Assembly: GCA_932521035.1 (NCBI GenBank) | Contig: OW051493.1 | Span: forward strand, 372,001-436,000 | Source: Oscheius dolichura | Lineage: Eukaryota; Nematoda; Chromadorea; Rhabditida; Rhabditidae | Length of the DNA stretch: 64,000 nucleotides | Direction: 5' to 3' | In this document: positions 54,601-63,119 of the stretch, in pieces | Layout of the letters: each line of letters opens with the position of its first letter | Position numbering within the stretch: position 1 is the stretch's first letter | Notes under the pieces: generated by a model | The model's database searches: none | What the model was told of the DNA's origin: nothing | Seen by the model: only the letters and a program-made list of their open reading frames with translations | Program-made: the position numbers and the translations under genes

Positions 54601-54940
54601 TTCCAGAAGTTATGGAATTTCCATTGGAAAGAGACTAGAGGGCCTTATTTCCTGTTCCCTTATCAAAGGGATACGGTAATTGGGGAAAAATCATTCTAAA
54701 CTGGTAAAGTTGAAATATTGTTACTTTTATTTTTCAGTTTACTTATTTGAGAAAATCCATTCTGAAGTTTTTTTAGATCTTACGTATTCTCGGTTTCGGT
54801 ACCCCGCATGGTCCCATTGTCCTCGAAGTATCCAAGAAGTCCAGTGGAGGGAAACGAGCCTCCGGAAAGGTCAAGGCCACATGACTGTAGATGGGGGACA
54901 GAGTGAAGAGCAGCAGAAATAATGGGAACCGGCTTCCCAT
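42675..54940 (-). CDS. Secreted GPI-type protein: N-terminal His/PCG domain, two EGF-like repeats, DOMON domain
   Basis: Minus-strand exons, 5' to 3': 54940-54784, 54464-54438, 54339-54272, 54114-54017, 53809-53670, 53098-53009, 52965-52846, 52246-52104, 46236-46131, 46083-46016, 45965-45866, 45208-45076, 44948-44863, 44777-44707, 43974-43884, 43841-43758, 42889-42675. Every junction keeps phase, giving about 598 residues. Signal peptide [19 protein letters not shown] precedes His20. A domain follows with [39 protein letters not shown] and [11 protein letters not shown]-like repeats span about 164-233 and a DOMON-type domain about 282-527 ([32 protein letters not shown]). A Pro/Glu stalk and a hydrophobic end ([15 protein letters not shown]) suggest a GPI anchor. 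DOMON domains bind haem or sugar; an extracellular redox or cuticle-matrix role is inferred. The exon 1/2 junction is uncertain: exon 1 may instead end at 54803, with exon 2 starting near 54479. Confidence 0.8.
43192..43322. repeat. MITE-like palindromic element, copy A
   Basis: It has terminal arms of the type tccatttccaacggatattc and a core where ctccgctacgggaccagg is followed, after about 12 bp, by its reverse complement. It lies in the last intron of the DOMON gene. A further half copy runs from about 43391 to 43454, and the spacer between them is shared with copy B. Confidence 0.75.
43391..43454. repeat. Half copy of the MITE-like element
   Basis: This contains the right half of the family: tggtcccgtagcgaagacgc, then aatttgaatccgtggaatat and the terminal ggaaatggactat. 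It indicates a partial or nested insertion next to copy A. Confidence 0.65.
44160..44620. repeat. Diverged ~190-bp tandem repeats in intron 14 of the DOMON gene
   Basis: Strings such as tttatgttccggccaaaac (near 44353) and tttatgttccggtcgaaact (near 44550), and cacaacttttagtgaaatta against cacaacttttgatgaaatag, recur in the same order about 190 bp apart. The repeats are non-coding and decayed. Confidence 0.5.
45347..45480. repeat. MITE-like palindromic element, copy C
   Basis: It has the same arms and core as copy A (tccaacggatattcc, then gctctccgctacgggaccag and its inverted partner with two mismatches), ending in ggaatatccaatgataatgg. It lies in intron 11 of the DOMON gene. Confidence 0.75.
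46306..46503. repeat. MITE-like palindromic element, copy B, inverted relative to copy A
   Basis: The reverse complement matches 43192-43395, including about 60 bp outside the palindrome (ggttcattataaccttcaaa). The longer unit therefore moved or was duplicated as a whole. It lies in intron 8 of the DOMON gene. Confidence 0.75.
46623..46830. repeat. Dispersed repeat shared with 42545-42577 and 49060-49240
   Basis: It contains cacttggttataaaaaa at one end, then a ttttttgagct string, aggctcattcg and gtgaggaggaagcgagctt. The last three motifs recur around 49068-49165 and the first recurs inverted at the kinase tail. The element type is not recognised. Confidence 0.5.
46986..48554 (+). CDS. Secreted C-type lectin-like protein with poly-Thr linker (copy 2), nested in an intron
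   Basis: Seven exons: 46986-47058, 47102-47170, 47290-47376, 48005-48163, 48227-48324, 48366-48422 and 48465-48554. All are in phase, encoding 210 residues. The signal peptide is [18 protein letters not shown]. An acidic [10 protein letters not shown] segment, PPTTT and an uninterrupted run of 24 Thr form the linker. The CTLD keeps [35 protein letters not shown] and FLCM, with the same 159-nt first and 90-nt last CTLD exons as copy 1. QPx of copy 1 is absent ([12 protein letters not shown]), so a canonical calcium/sugar site is unlikely. The gene lies wholly inside intron 8 of the DOMON gene on the opposite strand. Its 628-nt intron 3 carries a degenerate MITE-like copy. Confidence 0.85.
47588..47705. 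repeat. MITE-like palindromic element, degenerate copy D
   Basis: The start tagtctatttccaacggata and later gacttggtctcgcaacggag align with the family, but the inverted arms have decayed. It lies inside intron 3 of lectin copy 2, an intron absent in this size from copy 1. Confidence 0.5.
48555..48822 (+). repeat. Duplicated 3' flank of lectin copy 2, with internal 56-bp tandem duplication
   Basis: It matches 39011-39224 in inverted orientation up to the ggaacag at 48822. Unlike copy 1, this copy carries a tandem duplication: gcaatattttgagaggac and the following bases occupy 48647-48702 and again 48703-48758, with one base difference. Confidence 0.85.
49255..49460. other. GC-rich island of unknown nature
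   Basis: This stretch stands out from AT-rich surroundings: it contains gcggcggccgccggccgcgc-like sequence and repeated cctaggctc / gagcctag strings. I could not identify a tRNA, rRNA segment or coding frame. It may be part of a transposon or a low-copy repeat. Confidence 0.3.
49490..49700 (+). repeat. Dispersed repeat, partner of 40190-40400
   Basis: This is the plus-strand counterpart of the repeat in lectin copy 1. It carries tataacccaaaatagagttt, cataaaattctga, aagcaaggtcgaattattcg and a ggtgagttttt-like end. In copy 1 the repeat is inside an intron, here it is 0.9 kb past the gene, so it is not simply part of the lectin duplication. Confidence 0.6.
50242..50979 (+). CDS. Hypothetical Lys-rich protein, nested gene with a GC-AG intron
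   Basis: Six exons chain in phase: 50242-50344, 50396-50423, 50469-50550, 50591-50725, 50761-50897 and 50937-50979, for 175 residues. No signal peptide or membrane segment is seen. The N-terminus is helical-looking ([20 protein letters not shown]). The middle is strongly basic ([17 protein letters not shown]), compatible with nuclear location. The C-terminal half contains [20 protein letters not shown] and ends [10 protein letters not shown]. Exon 2 is only 28 nt and its donor is GC (AAG|GCGAGT). I do not recognise a family. The gene sits in intron 8 of the DOMON gene on the opposite strand. Chained phases and a plausible globular C-terminus support a real gene, but expression is unproven. 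Confidence 0.6.
51800..52010. repeat. Hairpin repeat with ggcgccttta loop, copy 1
   Basis: Inverted arms ctgcacccgtaaagtctcgg (from 51891) and a near-complement ending at about 51973 flank a loop containing ggcgcctttataccg. The sequence before the arm (tcgaattcagaattacggct) also matches copy 2 at 60140-60355. It is a dispersed MITE-like element. Confidence 0.7.
52350..52840. repeat. Diverged ~310-bp tandem duplication in the DOMON gene
   Basis: The ordered strings gacgaaacatttt / gacgaaacaattt, ccaaaaaatcgagtttta / ccaaaaaatcggttttt, and ggttaccgtaatcc / ggttacagtaatcc recur about 308 bp apart. The second copy abuts exon 7 of the DOMON gene. Confidence 0.65.
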
Positions 54941-54999
54941 TCCAAAAGGCGAAAATTCTGGGAGAAACAGATTATTTGATCAACACAAACAAAGAGTTG

Positions 55000-56460
55000 G
55001 AAAGAGGGGCGAAATAAAGAGGTGGTAAAACATTTTGGGAGAAAAAAATTCCTTCTGCTATGGTGAGAGGATGAATATTCATTTTATCTGGTGAATTTGA
55101 TTTAATTTTTTTTAATGCAGAAAAATAGTCAAACATTCCAAATTTCCTGATACGGATATCATTGGGGAGGAATAGGAGCAGCTAGAGGCTATGGAGGAAA
55201 AAAAGGATAACCAACAAGATAGAAACAGAGAAAATACGCCTATAGTCCATTTCCGGTGAATATTCCATGGGAAAACTTCTCCGCTTCGGGACCAGGAAGC
55301 TTTCAAACCTGGTCCCGTAGCGGAGACGAGAAAATTTGAATCCGTGGAATATCCGTTGGAAATGGACTAAAACGACATGTTACTAACCACTATTAGCAAA
55401 GAGATCAATAATAAAGAAGCGCCAAAACGGGAATTTATAATAATGGGGATTTTATGTTTTGGTCGAGTGATAAAAGTAACAGCCATTGGTTGAGTAGTAC
55501 GTATTATTAGTGAAGCGGAAGCAATATTTTGACTGTAGCTGAGGAATGGGTGGGCAATAAAGAAACCCCCGGTAAAAAGCTTCAATTTACCGAAAATAAG
55601 AACAAACCCGTTTGTAAAGTCACAAATCAACAAAGAGTCCAATAAGTACCAAAATAAAGAAGTAGCAAAACTTTGGAGGAAAAAATGGAAGTTGAATGTT
55701 TTGTTTGGGGGATAAACCTAGCCATAGTGGTCAGTTTTTTAATTTATGGCAAAAATACTTTCCGGAGACAGTTATTACTGAAAACCAAAAGAGGAAGATT
55801 AACGAATCTGGATGGGGAAGAAGATTGGGAATGGTAGGAGGAAATAGGGAAGCTTCATTTTTACGAATAATAACAGAATAACAATGGAACAAATTCGAAA
55901 AGGAGTAATAATGAGGTAGCAAATTAGTAATAAGGAGGTGGCAAAACATTAGGAGAAACGGAAATTTAATGTTTTGATGAAAGAATAATACGGCCATTTT
56001 TAGCTCATTTCGATGTTTTGGCGACGGTATTTTTGGACAAGTAGAGATAAAGACGGATGAGAAGAGTTTTGGGAGGACCGGAAACATCATCGGTACTTTT
56101 ATAAAAGATGTGGAGGGCAGAAGGAACAAAATAAAGATGACAAGAGACCGTAATAAGGAAGAAGCAAAGCAAACAAAGAGACAAATTTTACGTATGTTTT
56201 GATCAAGCGATAAAATTTGATACTTTTATTTGATTCTGATCTGTTCATGTGCTTGGAAACCGAATTTTGAGCAGAAAGAAGAAAAATCAATTAGAAGGAG
56301 GATGATGGGAACTATCGTAAAATTTGGACAGACGGACCAACCAATAAATAAAATTGAAAAGAAATTATATTATAAGAAGGCCGCAAAACATTCGGGGAAA
56401 AAAGAAGATTATTTTTTGGTTTTGGCCGGGTAATAAATTGTTAGCCTACATCATATAATC
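55000..56460. repeat. Decayed tandem array, ~220-270-bp period
   Basis: A set of motifs recurs in order: aataaagaagtagcaaaac-like, ggagaaaa, and ttatgttttggtcgag-like. It appears near 55020, 55400-55470, 55650-55715, 55920-55990, 56140-56215 and 56370-56430. Copies are heavily diverged and carry no consistent coding frame. A palindromic element (copy E) is inserted between the first copies. Confidence 0.5.
55242..55369. repeat. MITE-like palindromic element, copy E
   Basis: The best-preserved ends of the family: tagtccatttccggtgaat at the left and ggaatatccgttggaaatgg followed by acta at the right. The core is ctccgcttcgggaccagg with its partner cctggtcccgtagcggag. Confidence 0.8.
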
Positions 56461-56469
56461 AATCGGTGC

Positions 56470-59400
56470 ATGGTATGTGAATAAAAAATTCTGACCAAAA
56501 CAGGGAAGTGATAGCCGATAGCGACTAGCCAGAGAGACTGGGAGGGGCAGGTTTGTCTCGTTGCTGTTAGCCAGTACAGGCTAGGCCCCTCCCTCTAATA
56601 AAGAAATCGGATAACGGCTGTAATGGGGCGGCCTTTTTTCCTTTTTTTGGGAGGGATTTTCGCCTTTTCTAGGCCGTTTTTTCACCATTTTCCGTCTCTC
56701 CGAAGTGGAACTAAACCGTTCTTCCTCTCCCCCGTTTTACATTTGAAACGGAAGAGAGAGCGGCAATTTCCAACTAGCCTCCTCGCTTGGCGGCAAATAG
56801 GGGAAAAGAGGTCAAGCCACTTTCCTCCAGCGGCGGTGGCTAAACGGGGGAGTGAGAATATTTCGCTGCTATTTTCGTCTGGATATATCTGCAAAACTTG
56901 TTTGGGTTTTTAGAAGAGGAGGAGGAGAGAAGTGGAAGGGGAGAAGAAGAAGAGCTAGTGAAGGAGGGAGAAAAGTGGATGGAACGAATTCAAATCTCAG
57001 AGGTGAAAGTGGAGATGATGGAAAGTTGATTATTATCAAGTGGTAGTGAAGCATAAAATAAAAGTTGAGCCAGCAACCAAGGAAATTCATTAAAATTCTG
57101 TTGTACTCGTTCTTTTTTGCTCATTTCGCTCCGTTTCCACGTTCTTTACCCATATTTATAAAATTCTACAGTAATCCGGAGAACATTACAGCCCCCGTAA
57201 AGTGGAAAGAAACTCGAAAATAAATAATTTGACTAAAAACTATAAACTTTCTCCAGATGGCCTTACATAAAGAAAAAGAGCGTCTAAAACAAAAAAAGTT
57301 CTTTCAATTCGTACCGGAACCGTTATTTTCTACCCAATTTTATTGCATTTTTTTGTTTTGTCTGGTATTTTAAACAATTGGGACTACTAAATTCTGATAA
57401 ACAAAAGGTTCCTAGACCCGAGGAAAACATAAAACAAGCCATTAGCTACCGTATCCGGAGAGTACATCCATGAAATAAATAGTGAATAGCTTTGCTTCAA
57501 GAACACGCAGTGTACAAACTTGGGAGGAAAAACGAGCACAACTCTGTTTGAAGGACGGTAATAAATTGCCAGCAAAGCAGGAAAAATTCTCAAGAATGCA
57601 TTTTATCCATGACTTTGGGTCATACAGATGTTAGTGAAATATACCTGTTGGAGCTGGTTATGAACCTACTGTAGAACATGAATAAACTGGAGATTAACTG
57701 GAAACTCACTCGTGAGGGCGGTAAATTTGTATTGAAAAATTTCAAACAAAAAAAAACACGTCGTGAGGTGGCGTCCTTGGTGAGAGTCTGTAATGGCCAC
57801 CTTTATCATCCCTGGCTAAAATCTTCAAAATTGCCAGGTCTTTATTTGAGAGTGAATTTCAATACGAGCTGTACGAAGTGGAGTAAACGTATTCCGGTCA
57901 GAGGGGTGTGACCACTCTCTTTGCCTCATCAAAGAGTATGAGTGGAGGAGGATTTTTGCCTAATCGGCGCGCTTCGATGAGATTTCTTCCTAAAAACTGG
58001 GGGAGGAGAACCGGGGGGAGGTCTAGAGAGGATGAAATCGTATATAGCCCCATGTGTCACTCAATTATTCTGTAGGGAGAGAGAAGAGGGGATTTAAAGT
58101 GCAGGAGGAGGGAGGGCGGGGAGAAGGGGACGACGGTATTATTATAGGAATAACATGAGGAAAATGAAGAACTGTACAATGAAATGTTGGAGGATAAAAT
58201 AAACCTTTCGGAACAAAAAAGATACGGTAATTTTATTTAAAAAATCTTGACCAATATCTTGGTGTGAGGATAGGAGTAAGATAATGTTCTCTGTATAGTA
58301 TTACATAGCCGAATTGAAGCACAAAATAATTTCATCTCTAATTTCGAATTATAGATGTTTTATGGCGGAGATAAGAATAATGGGAGCGGCATAGCAGCAT
58401 TGCTTGTGGTTTTCGTTTCATCCATTTTCTAATATAAGGTGAGCCTTTTTTTCGATGTTTCGAGGTCTGGTTATATTATCGAGGGTATGCTAACTTTGAT
58501 TTGCTATAGCTGCACGTTTGTTTAAAAACAGGAATATTTGAAGAGAAAGAACTGAAACTCAGTGTGACACCTGCTGAAAAGACATAAGATGGACTGAAAC
58601 ACGGCCAAGATTGCATAGATTAGAATCTACGGAGAGGCAGAAAAAACTATGCTAAAGGCGGTAAACGGAGGCCAGATGGAATGCAGGGAATTGAAAGGTA
58701 TAGAGTTACTGAAGCCAATATTGTTCACTGTAATAAGAAGGCTCAGTAAAACAGTGGAAATATTCAGTTAGTGAGTAATTTAGAGACCAAGAAGCTGGTC
58801 ATTCGATATCATTGTTTCTAGGCAAAGAAGAACCGACTAATCTATTATTAGTAACTATTTTTTTCGTTTATCAAGTCTACTTGAAACCGAACAGGAAGAA
58901 ATTAGAGGAATTCATAGTTTCGATGACTTTTTCCTGTTTTGGCTACTATTGATATTGAGAAAAAGAAGCCGTTCCCGTTTCGATCTTCAGCTTGTATCGT
59001 ATTTCCTTACTTTTCTTTAATTAGCTCTTTTTTCATTCAAATTTGAGTCCAAACTAAAATAAAAAACACAATAACGGCTCCAATATTTCCTGTAGAACGG
59101 TTCTCCCGTAACCTGGATGCTAAAAGCGACCAAAAGTAGTAATTTTTCCGACTCTCCATAAAAAATTGAATACAGGAAGGAGCCTGGGAACTTTATAAGC
59201 TCTTTTCGAAACAGAATGACGAAAAAAAACGGGAAAACTTGCAATAAGTAAGCTCGGCGGCCGTCGATAGTAAATTGCCATGGCGAATAATAGTTTACAA
59301 TTCGTTTTCTAAGCATGTAGATCAAGGATGTTCGGATAAACGGATAGCGAATAATTCCGAATAACAGATTTCCGGAGAATTATCTGCGGATTTATCCGAA

Positions 59401-59740
59401 GTTACCGGATGTAAGTCTAATTGTGTTATGAATCCAATCAAGCTACTTCTTCGTGTCTCATAACATTCAAACAATTTCAATTTCCTTCCCTCATTAGAAG
59501 ACGAGAATTAAGTTTTTTTAATGTTTCTGTTAGTCTTTTTAACATCTTTTGGCTGTACTGTGACCACTACTACGAACGTTATGAGTTTATTCAAGAAATT
59601 GCCGACGCAGAAAGGGAATAGCCTCCTTTTTACTTTTTTCTATTGCAACAGTTATTTATTTGTCGGGTAACCGTATTATAATATAGGATTTTTGCTTCTT
59701 TCCACCGCGCGGGCGGTCGGTTCCCAATTCTCTGCCACTA
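56470..59740. other. Long stretch with no supported gene
   Basis: Open frames here (for example 56623-56913, 57678-57911, 59017-59325) lack domain patterns and splice support. Purine-rich segments near 56920-57000 and 58080-58140 are low complexity. I cannot support a gene. Confidence 0.4.
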
Positions 59741-59741
59741 A

Positions 59742-60086
59742 AGCAGCCAGCCGCGGGTGCTGCCGACTTTTGCCGACTTTTGCCGACTTCAACTGCTGTT
59801 GCTGCCCGTCCGCCGCCGTGCTGCCGTGATAAAGGACAGTATCCCGAGCCTCAAGCCAGACTGGAGCACCGTGAGGCCGTAGGCTCTACTGGATTCGACA
59901 TCCTCGCCGGCCAGCAACTTCTACCAACAGAAGCAGCAACAACATCAACGGTTATGGATGCGGACTCCCTCTCCCCGTCGATTTGGCCACCTGGGAGAGT
60001 ACCAGCCTACCACCTCGCCGTCCCGCTGTAGCAGTTCAAGAGGGAAATCGCGTAGCAACAAGGGACAAGAGGCCTCCATCGCGTGA
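59742..60086 (+). pseudogene. Coding-like frame interrupted by one TAG
   Basis: A frame open from 59742 to the TGA at 60084-60086 is broken only by a TAG at 59880-59882. Its product looks protein-like: KDSIPSLKPDWSTVRP before the stop, and STSSPASNFYQQKQQQHQR, WMRTPSPRRFGHLGEYQPTT and RGKSRSNKGQ after it. This resembles the low-complexity tail of a neuronal or RNA-binding protein. It starts with three tgccgacttt repeats, and the region is GC-rich compared with its flanks. A second frame also stays open to 60031, so the assignment is uncertain. It may be a dead exon fragment or a piece of a gene with exons not recognised here. Confidence 0.3.
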
Positions 60087-60139
60087 TATGCGCTGATTAT
60101 GGGAATATAACTTGAAACTTAAGAATTGATACCGTATTA

Positions 60140-60355
60140 TTGCTGCTTTTTGCAGTCACAAAACTATATGCGACTATTAGAACACTAAAAACTTTTCGAA
60201 TTCAGAATAACGGCCCGGTTTAGTTTGATCCCCTGCACCCGTAAAGTCTCGGCAGTCGGATCTTCTTTATTCAAAGATGTGGCGCCTTTATACCGTTGTC
60301 TTGCCGAGACTTTACGGGTGCGGGGGAGAGGAATATCGTGTACCGAGCCAAATTT
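60140..60355. repeat. Hairpin repeat with ggcgccttta loop, copy 2
   Basis: Arms ctgcacccgtaaagtctcgg (from 60233) and ccgagactttacgggtgcgg (to about 60323) flank ggcgcctttataccgttgtc. It shares arms, loop and left flank with 51800-52010. Confidence 0.7.
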
Positions 60356-60526
60356 TCTATGACCAGGTTTCATAGAACGTTAATATAGTCCCAAAGGAAT
60401 TCCCGGTTGTTTTAGAGCCGCTTTTTTCTTGAAAATAGTCAGTAATTATTCCCCCATTCCCCGCGAAAATCCATAAAAGTAGTCCAATCAAAGCAGTCAA
60501 AAAAGCAGCCCCTCTCGGTCGGGGAA

Positions 60527-60843
60527 ATGTCTGAAAATTGGGTGTTTCATCTCTCTTTTCTTTCTCTTTTTTGCTGGCCTTCATTGCCCCTTCCCCCGTT
60601 CAATGACAACAATAATCATTCTTCGTCGTCTTCTTCCCGGCTACCTCCGGTATTTGAAAGTAAATGGCTGACCGGCAAACAACTTCGTCAGGTTCTAATT
60701 TCCGTTTCACTTTCCCTACTTATCCAAAAATCCAGGAACAAAGCCAAAGAACCGCATCTCCTTCAACAGTTGGCAGTTATCCGTCTTGGAGGCCAATTTC
60801 TCCGAACAGCAATATGTTACCAGCACCCAACGGGCCAGTCTAG
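60527..60843 (+). CDS. Hypothetical small two-exon gene, 90 residues
   Basis: Exon 60527-60691 ends in CGTCAG before a GT, and exon 60736-60843 follows a tccag acceptor. The 44-nt intron is phase 0. The first exon begins with a hydrophobic stretch (VFHLSFLSLFCWPSLPLP) that could act as a signal sequence, then Asn/Ser-rich sequence. The second exon encodes QSQRTASPSTVGSYPSW and NMLPAPNGPV. No family is recognised. It might instead be the end of a larger gene whose upstream exons include the broken frame at 59742-60086. Confidence 0.3.
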
Positions 60844-60968
60844 CCAAATATTTGGGGATTACTGAAATACAGGTGGGGTATTTCTTGTTCTGATATGCTT
60901 TTTACCCACAAAAATAAGAAAATGGATTTCTTTTTACAGTAGATGAGCAAAAAAAGCAAAAATGTTTA

Positions 60969-61052
60969 GCCCACGGCAGGACTCGAACCTGCAATCTTCT
61001 GATAGCTCCAATTTTAGAAGTCAGACGCCTTAATCCATTAGGCCACGCGGGC
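60969..61052 (-). tRNA. tRNA-Arg(UCU) with an ~11-nt intron
   Basis: On the minus strand the acceptor arms gcccgcg/cgtgggc pair with one wobble. The D arm (tggcctaatggattaaggc) and the T arm with B box ggttcgagtcc are intact. The anticodon stem tctga/tcaga encloses cttcta and an extra segment of about 11 nt one base 3' of the anticodon, the usual nuclear tRNA intron site. The TCT anticodon is at 61018-61016. Length without the intron is 73 nt. No CCA is encoded, and a short T-rich stretch for Pol III termination (forward aaaaaagcaaaaatg) lies just downstream. It decodes AGA codons. Confidence 0.9.
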
Positions 61053-61152
61053 GCGCGGTGACGGAGTTCCGGGCGGCAGCTGAACAGTACGGCGTTACTT
61101 TGAATAGCAGATCAACTCCTGATTACCTTATTTTTTGAAAAAAATAACAGTT

Positions 61153-61302
61153 ACCCCGGGCCAGGCCCGGTTGGCTTTCAGCGCGCCAGGCGCGGGTTCG
61201 ATCCCCGCGGAGACCAAACTTTTTGCTTTTTTTTATAACTCGAGCATTTATGGGCCATTTTTGGAGATTGAAAGACGGGAATGTAGCGCACATCAAGGGC
61301 TA
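61153..61302 (+). repeat. Left arm of an inverted repeat with a tRNA-like segment
   Basis: About 150 bp match the reverse complement of 61448-61597 with few mismatches. The arm starts with ggcccggttggctttcagc, then gcgggttcgatccccgc (a perfect T arm with B box ggttcgatccc), ggagacca and a T-rich run. The 5' acceptor expected of a true tRNA is missing. Confidence 0.75.
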
Positions 61303-61447
61303 TCAAACGCGCTATAGCATAGCATAAAAACTATGGACAGAAAAGCCTGTGTGACCACAAGCGTTGAAACAGGAGAACCTTTTGTGCACGTTTGCCATTA
61401 TACAGGATTTACTGCTGAAGCTTTTCGACTACAAGTCGCTCTACGAG

Positions 61448-61597
61448 GTAGCCCTTGATGTGCGCTACATCCCCGTCTTTAAATCTCCCAAAATGGCCCA
61501 TAAATGACCGAGTCATAAAAAAAAGCAAAAAGTTTGGTCTCCGCGGGGATCGAACCCGCGCCTGGCGCGCTGAAAGCCAACCGGGCCCGGGCCTGCT
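61448..61597 (-). repeat. Right arm of the inverted repeat with a tRNA-like segment
   Basis: This is the inverted partner of 61153-61302, separated from it by about 145 bp. It carries the same tRNA-like 3' half on the minus strand (tggtctccgcggggatcgaa on +) and a gggcccgggcc string at its outer end. Confidence 0.75.
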
Positions 61598-61599
61598 TT

Positions 61600-63100
61600 C
61601 GGCCAAGTATGTATTCAGCTGGATATCGGCCCGGAACTAACTAGTGATTTCTGTTACATAAAAGCTGTTTATTAGACAGCGGTGTAGCTTTGTAATTTCC
61701 CGAAGTCATGCAATGATATTTTCAAATTTCGACTTATTGCCCCCAGTGGCTTGGAAAGCGAATTGTTGTTCTCTTTTTTCTTGTAAGAAACATCTTTGGT
61801 GTTATGAAGGAAGAAACAATTACCGCAGTACAGTTTTTCTTAAAATTTATTTAGGCGAACTGCAAAATTTACGAAGTTCTAATGTAAGAAATACGGTAAT
61901 TGACGAATAGGACCGTGCAATAAAGCTCTGGATGTCCAATTTTCTGTCTAAAATTCGTCTTCAGAAATTGAATTTCAGTTTTCAATGAAAAGATTTATAA
62001 GAGAGAATTGGAACTTTACAATGCCTTGATCATCGAATGAAATAAAATCTCATAATCTAGGTTTCAAACCAGGTAGAAATTCGAATTCGCTTTTATTTTT
62101 CACTCTATTTCACGCCTTTTCTAGGTAAAAGTCTGGTTCCAAAATAGACGTATCCGTTGGAGGAGGGAGATGAAATCGCGGCTGACTGCTCTCAAAGGAG
62201 GAACAAGTCGTCCTCCCTGTAATTGATACCGTATCCCTTTTCATTATTGTCTGTTTCTGGTGAAGTTATTAAAATTGAGAATTTATTAAAGGTTTTTTTT
62301 TCGTCAGGCTGGGCCATATTTACAGGGCACCAACGCGTTTATGATTCTAGATAACTCGAAATCTTTTCATTTGAAGTAATAGATCAGCCTCAGTCGAAGA
62401 ATTGAAGGAATTCCTCGCTTTTTTCTTTATAGCCAAATTGAAACTTTTTCCAAAAATCTAGGGAAGTCGAAATTTTTCTTCCTTTTTTTCAATTGCCCTA
62501 CTAATTTCATGAGAAGGGCCCCACTAAATAGTACAAAAGTCCCAGATCCCCCGGCCATCGATTACCGCCACCTCCTCAACCGCCAGGTTTGTGTCCGAGT
62601 GAGTCAGTTCTCTCCGTTTGTTTCCCACGAGAGAGACTGTTCCCGCGCGGAGACCGTAGAGACAGGCCGGGGTGATCCCCCACTTCCCGTTCACACACAA
62701 CACTAACAATTACCTGTCGTCTCCTTTTTATGGCCTGGCTATGTTTTATTTTTCTTTCTTACCAACTATTTACCCCTGTTGTAGCGATTGAAAGTTCAAA
62801 TTATGAATTCAAATTTTATGGCTTCTACCAAACAGTAAAATATTGAAAAATTGTTTGGCTTGCCATGAAAAAACCAATATATCGTTGTTTTCTGAATATT
62901 TCGGTCATTTATTGGCAGTCTGCAACCCAGTTTTTTTTTCAATTTTTCAATTTGCCTATTTCATGTAGAAATGAGAAGTTTCTCTTCACTCATTGAAAAA
63001 ACTACCGACGGCTATTTATTTCTCTACTCGTTCCAATCATCCATATCAAAATGAGATAAATATTCTCTATTCTGGCGGTTTTTCTAAACTTTTGGATGTC
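61600..63100. other. Non-coding stretch
   Basis: No exon chain, RNA gene or clear repeat is supported. Both strands have short open frames around 62509-62709 that overlap each other and look accidental. Confidence 0.4.
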
Positions 63101-63119
63101 ATGAAGCCTTGAAATATAG

